A stretch of DNA of 64,000 bases, from the IMG/VR virus record IMGVR_UViG_3300044646_000478, positions 1 to 64,000 of that record. One strand, given 5' to 3'. Both the position numbers and the translations under genes were made by a program. Under the pieces are notes generated by a model that did not search any database, was not told the DNA's origin, and was given only the letters and a program-made list of their open reading frames with translations. Source of the stretch: a virus. This document shows, piece after piece, positions 60,490 through 64,000 of the stretch (position 1 is the stretch's first letter; each line of letters begins with the position of its first letter).

Positions 60490-61455
60490 TTAAGCCTTGA
60501 CAATCTTGGCAAGACCTCTGGGGTTGAGGATAAGCATTCCGATCAACTCATCCATTACCCAACCACGGTAGAATTGCTCAACTTGGTTGTTCTCTTCAAC
60601 GTCAAGTGAGTACATGACGGGCATGACACCCAAGAAGTTGGGGTCTGGGACTAGGTATACGTTACCGGGTGAAATCATGATTGACTTCTGAATGGTGAAC
60701 TCACCAAACTCAGTAATCATGCCACCACCGAATACGGTGTCCTTGAACTGCCAACCAGTTACGTTAATGTCCCATGAGTAGAGGTCACGAACGTCAGCGG
60801 GATTCATAAGAATGCGCTTGGTTTCGATTTGACGCTGCTCTAGGTTAGCAACTAGGTCGTAGAAGTCAACAACTTCAAGAGGATTACCTGCACCAATTGA
60901 CTTGGTGGTTGAACCAGTTCCACCTGCACCAGCATAGCGGTTTGGTTCCTTAGCAGCCCAGTCAGTTACGGCGGTGTCAAGTAGAGTCAGGAGGCGTGAG
61001 TCCTCTTGACGCTGAATGGCTTGACGACACTCATCTTGGGCGTACTCAATAGCGTTTACACGAAGGTAGTATAGGTCTTCCTTGCGTACACGGGGGAACG
61101 CAGCGACACGGAAGAGTCTTGGGTAGACCTGCTTACCCTCAAATGGGGTGATCTTGATTTCTGAGTCAGTCTGGTTAAGAACATAAGCCTGTCCAAAGTC
61201 ATCAAGAACGTCGTAAGGCAAGAGTGGACCCTTTTCCAAGGTGTCTTCTACAAGCACGTTACGAACGATACCTTCATAACGAAGACGAATCTGAATTGGA
61301 CCAATCATTGCGACACCCAGACGCTTCATAGCGTTTGACTTGTCTGAAAGAATGGTCTGTAGTTTTGCCTTCTTTTGTTCGTTTGTTAGTTTTGGCATAC
61401 CAGCAAGTTTTTGAACGTAGTCATTGCTGTTAATTGCCTGTCTTGCTTCATCCAT
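60490..61455 (-). CDS. Major capsid protein (HK97-like)
   Basis: 321 residues from the second ATG (MDEARQAINSNDYVQKLAGM), which stands at proper distance from AGGAGAG; the first ATG is two codons earlier. Features: LRYEGIVRNVLVEDTLEKGP (N-arm), RVAAFPRVRKEDLYYLRVNA, a spine region with QAIQRQEDSRLLTLLDTAVT, and LMNPADVRDLYSW followed by GGGMITEFGEFTIQKSIMIS. These match phage major capsid proteins of the HK97 fold. It is surrounded by minor head genes and followed by a strong terminator, consistent with high expression. No decoration or maturation motif was seen in this gene. Confidence 0.82.
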   Translation of the reverse strand: MDEARQAINSNDYVQKLAGMPKLTNEQKKAKLQTILSDKSNAMKRLGVAMIGPIQIRLRYEGIVRNVLVEDTLEKGPLLPYDVLDDFGQAYVLNQTDSEIKITPFEGKQVYPRLFRVAAFPRVRKEDLYYLRVNAIEYAQDECRQAIQRQEDSRLLTLLDTAVTDWAAKEPNRYAGAGGTGSTTKSIGAGNPLEVVDFYDLVANLEQRQIETKRILMNPADVRDLYSWDINVTGWQFKDTVFGGGMITEFGEFTIQKSIMISPGNVYLVPDPNFLGVMPVMYSLDVEENNQVEQFYRGWVMDELIGMLILNPRGLAKIVKA

Positions 61456-61467
61456 TATCATACTCTC

Positions 61468-62016
61468 CTAGGCACTCAGTAGTTCGATTACGATCTTGCT
61501 AGCACTTACATAGTCAATAAGTCTTGCAACTGCCACGTTGCTGTCTACTTGTGCATTATTAAGAAGACCGTTAGCGTCGGCGTATAGTTTACGGTCAGCG
61601 TCTGTGTCTTCGTCAGAAGCGGTAATATTTGAGTTAAAAGCGGGTGCTAGAACTTCAAAGACGGCTGCTGGTCCACGCCATACACCGACTTCAGTAAAGT
61701 CACCAACTTCATCAAAATCTCCACCGATAAAATTACCAAACAACCCGAATGGGGAAAGGACAGTTCCACCAGTTGCTACACACACAACCTCACCAGCGGG
61801 GGCGAGAGCGGCGACCATACCGGGGAAAATAGGTCCATTTCCAGCAGTACCGGGTGCGGTTCCTGAACCCTTTGAAAAGGATCCAGTGCTAGTACCAGCA
61901 GTACCATAAGTGTTTGCAGACAGAACGGCGGCGTAGGGATACGCTTGAGTCTGAGCATACAAAGCACGGAGGGTACGTTGCTGATTTGCTGCTGAAATAT
62001 TTTGAATTCGAAGCAT
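61468..62016 (-). CDS. Minor head/decoration protein
   Basis: 182 residues. MLRIQNISAANQQRTLRALY leads into a Gly/Thr-rich segment (SANTYGTAGTSTGSFSKGSG, TAPGTAGNGPIFPG) and then an acidic helix-strand part (GGDFDEVGDFTEVGVWRG, DEDTDADRKLYADANGLL). It lies immediately upstream of the capsid gene with an AGGAGGA ribosome binding site. Position suggests a minor capsid, decoration or scaffold-associated protein. The GTA-rich middle could be a surface loop. Confidence 0.6.
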   Translation of the reverse strand: MLRIQNISAANQQRTLRALYAQTQAYPYAAVLSANTYGTAGTSTGSFSKGSGTAPGTAGNGPIFPGMVAALAPAGEVVCVATGGTVLSPFGLFGNFIGGDFDEVGDFTEVGVWRGPAAVFEVLAPAFNSNITASDEDTDADRKLYADANGLLNNAQVDSNVAVARLIDYVSASKIVIELLSA

Positions 62017-62050
62017 TTAAATCTTCCTCCTAAAAACCTTTTGAATTAAT

Positions 62051-62071
62051 AATTCTCACAAATTGAGAATT
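62051..62071 (-). terminator. AT-rich hairpin between head genes
   Basis: AATTCTCA (62051-62058) and TGAGAATT (62064-62071) form a perfect 8 bp stem around a 5-base loop, followed on the minus strand by ATTAATT. With few G-C pairs it is a weak terminator or an mRNA processing/stabilising hairpin, between the scaffold-like gene and the 182-residue head protein. Confidence 0.4.
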
Positions 62072-62087
62072 GGATGCTACTTAAAAA

Positions 62088-64000
62088 TTAGTTAAAGATC
62101 GCGTCGTCTGGAACGCTACCACTTGTTGAAGCAACTGATGACTCCTTAACACCCTTGAAGGATGGGAAACCAGCCAACTTCTTAGCAGGAGCCTCTTTCT
62201 TTCCAAGTCCAGCCTCTTTAATCTTTACTAAGGTTTCGTACTTGGCCTCAACGATTGAGGGTTCTTCATTTTCTAACTCAGCGACTCTTGCATACTTCAT
62301 TTCCGCCTCGTTAAGACCTAATTCAACTTCTAGGTCTGCGAGTTTAATTGCAGAAAGTACCGTAGATTCACGGCCCTTACCCGGCAATTGTGCGTGATGT
62401 TCTGAAATACCCTTAGTACCACCCTCATCTGCATACTGAGGCTTTTCAACCTCTTTCTTGACTGGAGCATACTGCTCTGGCATGGTGTCTGGGTTGTGAT
62501 TCTTAATATCTTTTGTATTACCCTCGTCGGCATACTGTGGTTGCTCAACTTCCTTCTTTACACTCTGATATTGTTCAGCCATTTCAGAAGGCTGGTGTTC
62601 AGAGATACCTGAAGATTCGTTGTTTTTGTCACCCTTAAATTGTGGGGTGCTTTCGCCACCATTTGGCTGATTAAGTCCGGGTAATTCACCAAGAGCAACT
62701 TTGGTAGTGCTTTCAACTGGCTTAGTCTGGTCAGAAATGACTTTTTCGCCTCTTGGGCGATCTGACGCAGGCTTTCCATCTTCTACCAGCGGAGTTGCAC
62801 TTGAAGAGGCGCTTGCTTCCTTTTCAGGAACTGTCCACCCGAGTTCGGCTAGATATTCATCGCCGGGGACTTCTTCAACGTCTGCCGCAAGTGTTATATT
62901 TGCTTTTTTAGTATTCATCGTACTATTAACACTCCGTATTTCATTCTTTGATAGTGTTTTTTTCAATCTATCAATAAGGCTCTTGGTATCAGACCTGAAC
63001 TCTTCTTTGTTCTGTTCTTTCTTACGATCAAACGCCTTAGCCTTTGACAAATCTGGATCTGCTAATGGTGCTGGAGGTTCTTGATAACCACATTTTTCAC
63101 ACCTACCAGACTCATCATCTAAACCACATTCCCCGGCAAGTCCAATTGGACAAGGTTTGTCACTTTTAAGTGTGTCAATCCTGCTAGGTGCAGTTATAGA
63201 TTCCCCATACTTTTCTGTATTCATGTTTGAAACTCTTTCATATGGAGATGTATCAATATTATCCTCTAAACTTTGTGTTTCGGTATTCGCTGCTTTTAAG
63301 TTATAGTTCCCATTAACTGCCGATTCGATGCCATCTTCATATGCTTTCATATATTGATGCATATTTGAATCGTGAGGTTCTACTCCTAAATATTCTGCCA
63401 TTTTAACAGAATCAAACTCAGGCACTTCTACGGGGCTATAGTGGTATGACTCTCCAGCATGAAATGCTTTCTTTGTTAAGTCATTTTCTGCATATCCAAC
63501 TTTGGCAGTCTTAGCGTGGATACCGACTTCATTTAACCAACTTTTATCCTCATTAGTCATATCTACGGCTGGAATTAAAGAAGTGGCTTCAACTTCTGTT
63601 TGGCCACCATCATCCCATTGCACTTTATATGTCTTGAAAGAATCTCCATATTCATCGGAGTTCATTTCTTCAACATAATTCACAACACCCTCTTTACCAG
63701 ATTCAGAATCTTTTACTTTGTCTCCTGCGGAAAAATTACTATCCATAGAAGCGTTTTTTATAATCGGTTCTGTAAACAATGCGGTAACGTCTGCGGGATC
63801 AAAAACAGCAGAAATCTCAAAAAAGTTAACATTATAACAGTCTTCATAAGCCAACTTATCAATACTTCCAGTTTTAAACGTTGTACCTTTTCTCTTGATG
63901 TGGCTACAATAATCTTCTACCGTAGCCGCTTTGTGGTTACAGATAGAACAAAGAGTGTGTTCAACGTTACAACCCATAGAAACTGCATTAACTTTACCAT
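62088..64000 (-). CDS. Head assembly (scaffold/core-like) protein, 5' end outside window
   Basis: At least 637 codons; the frame stays open past 64000, so the N-terminus is missing. Two Cys-rich segments are visible: HTLCSICNHKAATVEDYCSH and CPIGLAGECGLDDESG followed by RCEKCGYQ, both plausible zinc sites. FFEISAVFDPADVTALF is a segment I associate with prohead protease/core proteins. Around residues 470 to 545, a 33-residue unit containing KKEVEQPQYADEG is repeated (second copy KKEVEKPQYADEG). The acidic, helical C-terminus is scaffold-like. Upstream of the capsid gene, it is expected to guide prohead assembly; whether it has protease activity is not shown. Confidence 0.6.
   Translation of the reverse strand, partial: GKVNAVSMGCNVEHTLCSICNHKAATVEDYCSHIKRKGTTFKTGSIDKLAYEDCYNVNFFEISAVFDPADVTALFTEPIIKNASMDSNFSAGDKVKDSESGKEGVVNYVEEMNSDEYGDSFKTYKVQWDDGGQTEVEATSLIPAVDMTNEDKSWLNEVGIHAKTAKVGYAENDLTKKAFHAGESYHYSPVEVPEFDSVKMAEYLGVEPHDSNMHQYMKAYEDGIESAVNGNYNLKAANTETQSLEDNIDTSPYERVSNMNTEKYGESITAPSRIDTLKSDKPCPIGLAGECGLDDESGRCEKCGYQEPPAPLADPDLSKAKAFDRKKEQNKEEFRSDTKSLIDRLKKTLSKNEIRSVNSTMNTKKANITLAADVEEVPGDEYLAELGWTVPEKEASASSSATPLVEDGKPASDRPRGEKVISDQTKPVESTTKVALGELPGLNQPNGGESTPQFKGDKNNESSGISEHQPSEMAEQYQSVKKEVEQPQYADEGNTKDIKNHNPDTMPEQYAPVKKEVEKPQYADEGGTKGISEHHAQLPGKGRESTVLSAIKLADLEVELGLNEAEMKYARVAELENEEPSIVEAKYETLVKIKEAGLGKKEAPAKKLAGFPSFKGVKESSVASTSGSVPDDAIFN

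Noticed and set aside
62701-63084. 127-residue plus-strand open frame
   Set aside because: It is antisense to the head assembly gene and has hydrophobic shadow composition without a ribosome binding site.

Overview
The window is a late-gene and accessory section of a large double-stranded DNA tailed phage with a contractile tail (myovirus type). The evidence is a tail sheath, tail tube, frameshifted tail chaperone pair, tape measure candidate, baseplate hub, gp25-like wedge and baseplate J-like protein in canonical order, plus a major capsid protein. Base composition is AT-leaning. An actinobacterial host is an inference, resting on a secreted Rpf-like transglycosylase, a tmRNA whose 5' end resembles the mycobacterial one, UDP-galactopyranose mutase and a B12-dependent ribonucleotide reductase. 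No integrase, repressor, CRISPR array or insertion sequence was seen.

Layout. (1) Positions 64000 to 28509, minus strand: head and tail morphogenesis in transcription order. It runs from a Cys-rich head-assembly protein (cut by the window edge) through a small head protein, major capsid protein, minor head proteins, two glycosyltransferases, paired jelly-roll-like head proteins, connector/neck proteins, sheath, tube, chaperones with a textbook -1 frameshift site, tape measure and tail proteins. It continues with a 1267-residue hub carrying three peptidoglycan-cutting domains, a CHAP-type hydrolase, gp25, baseplate J, large baseplate/fibre proteins, and a family of tail-fibre tips, two of which carry complete seven-repeat beta-propellers. 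(2) Positions 19527 to 28579, plus strand: an accessory island. It holds dUTPase, class II ribonucleotide reductase, eleven tRNAs interleaved with small genes, an Rpf-like enzyme behind a possible pseudoknotted leader, a TrmH/SpoU methyltransferase, a cytidine-type deaminase, UDP-galactopyranose mutase, a glycosyltransferase and a complete but divergent tmRNA. (3) Positions 19453 to 1, minus strand: a PD-(D/E)XK-like protein, two nucleotidyltransferases (one a CCA-adding enzyme fused to an unknown domain), a SWIM zinc-finger protein, the lysis cassette, and then a large repertoire of fibre and collar proteins in tandem paralogous sets, ending in a repeat-rich fibre and a gene cut by the window edge.

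How it works together. The plus-strand island looks like metabolic and translational support: dNTP supply, tRNAs mostly for A-ending codons, tmRNA rescue, and enzymes that could mature or modify tRNAs. None of the RNA genes encodes its own CCA end, and the phage carries a CCA-adding enzyme. The minus-strand genes are tightly coupled (ATGA and TAATG overlaps) with hairpin terminators at a few points. The best leads are the tmRNA with an aberrant T-loop and acidic tag, the frameshift signal, the pseudoknotted leader before the Rpf-like gene, the propeller insertion in a fibre tip, the three-enzyme hub, and GC-rich mosaic patches in the fibre genes.
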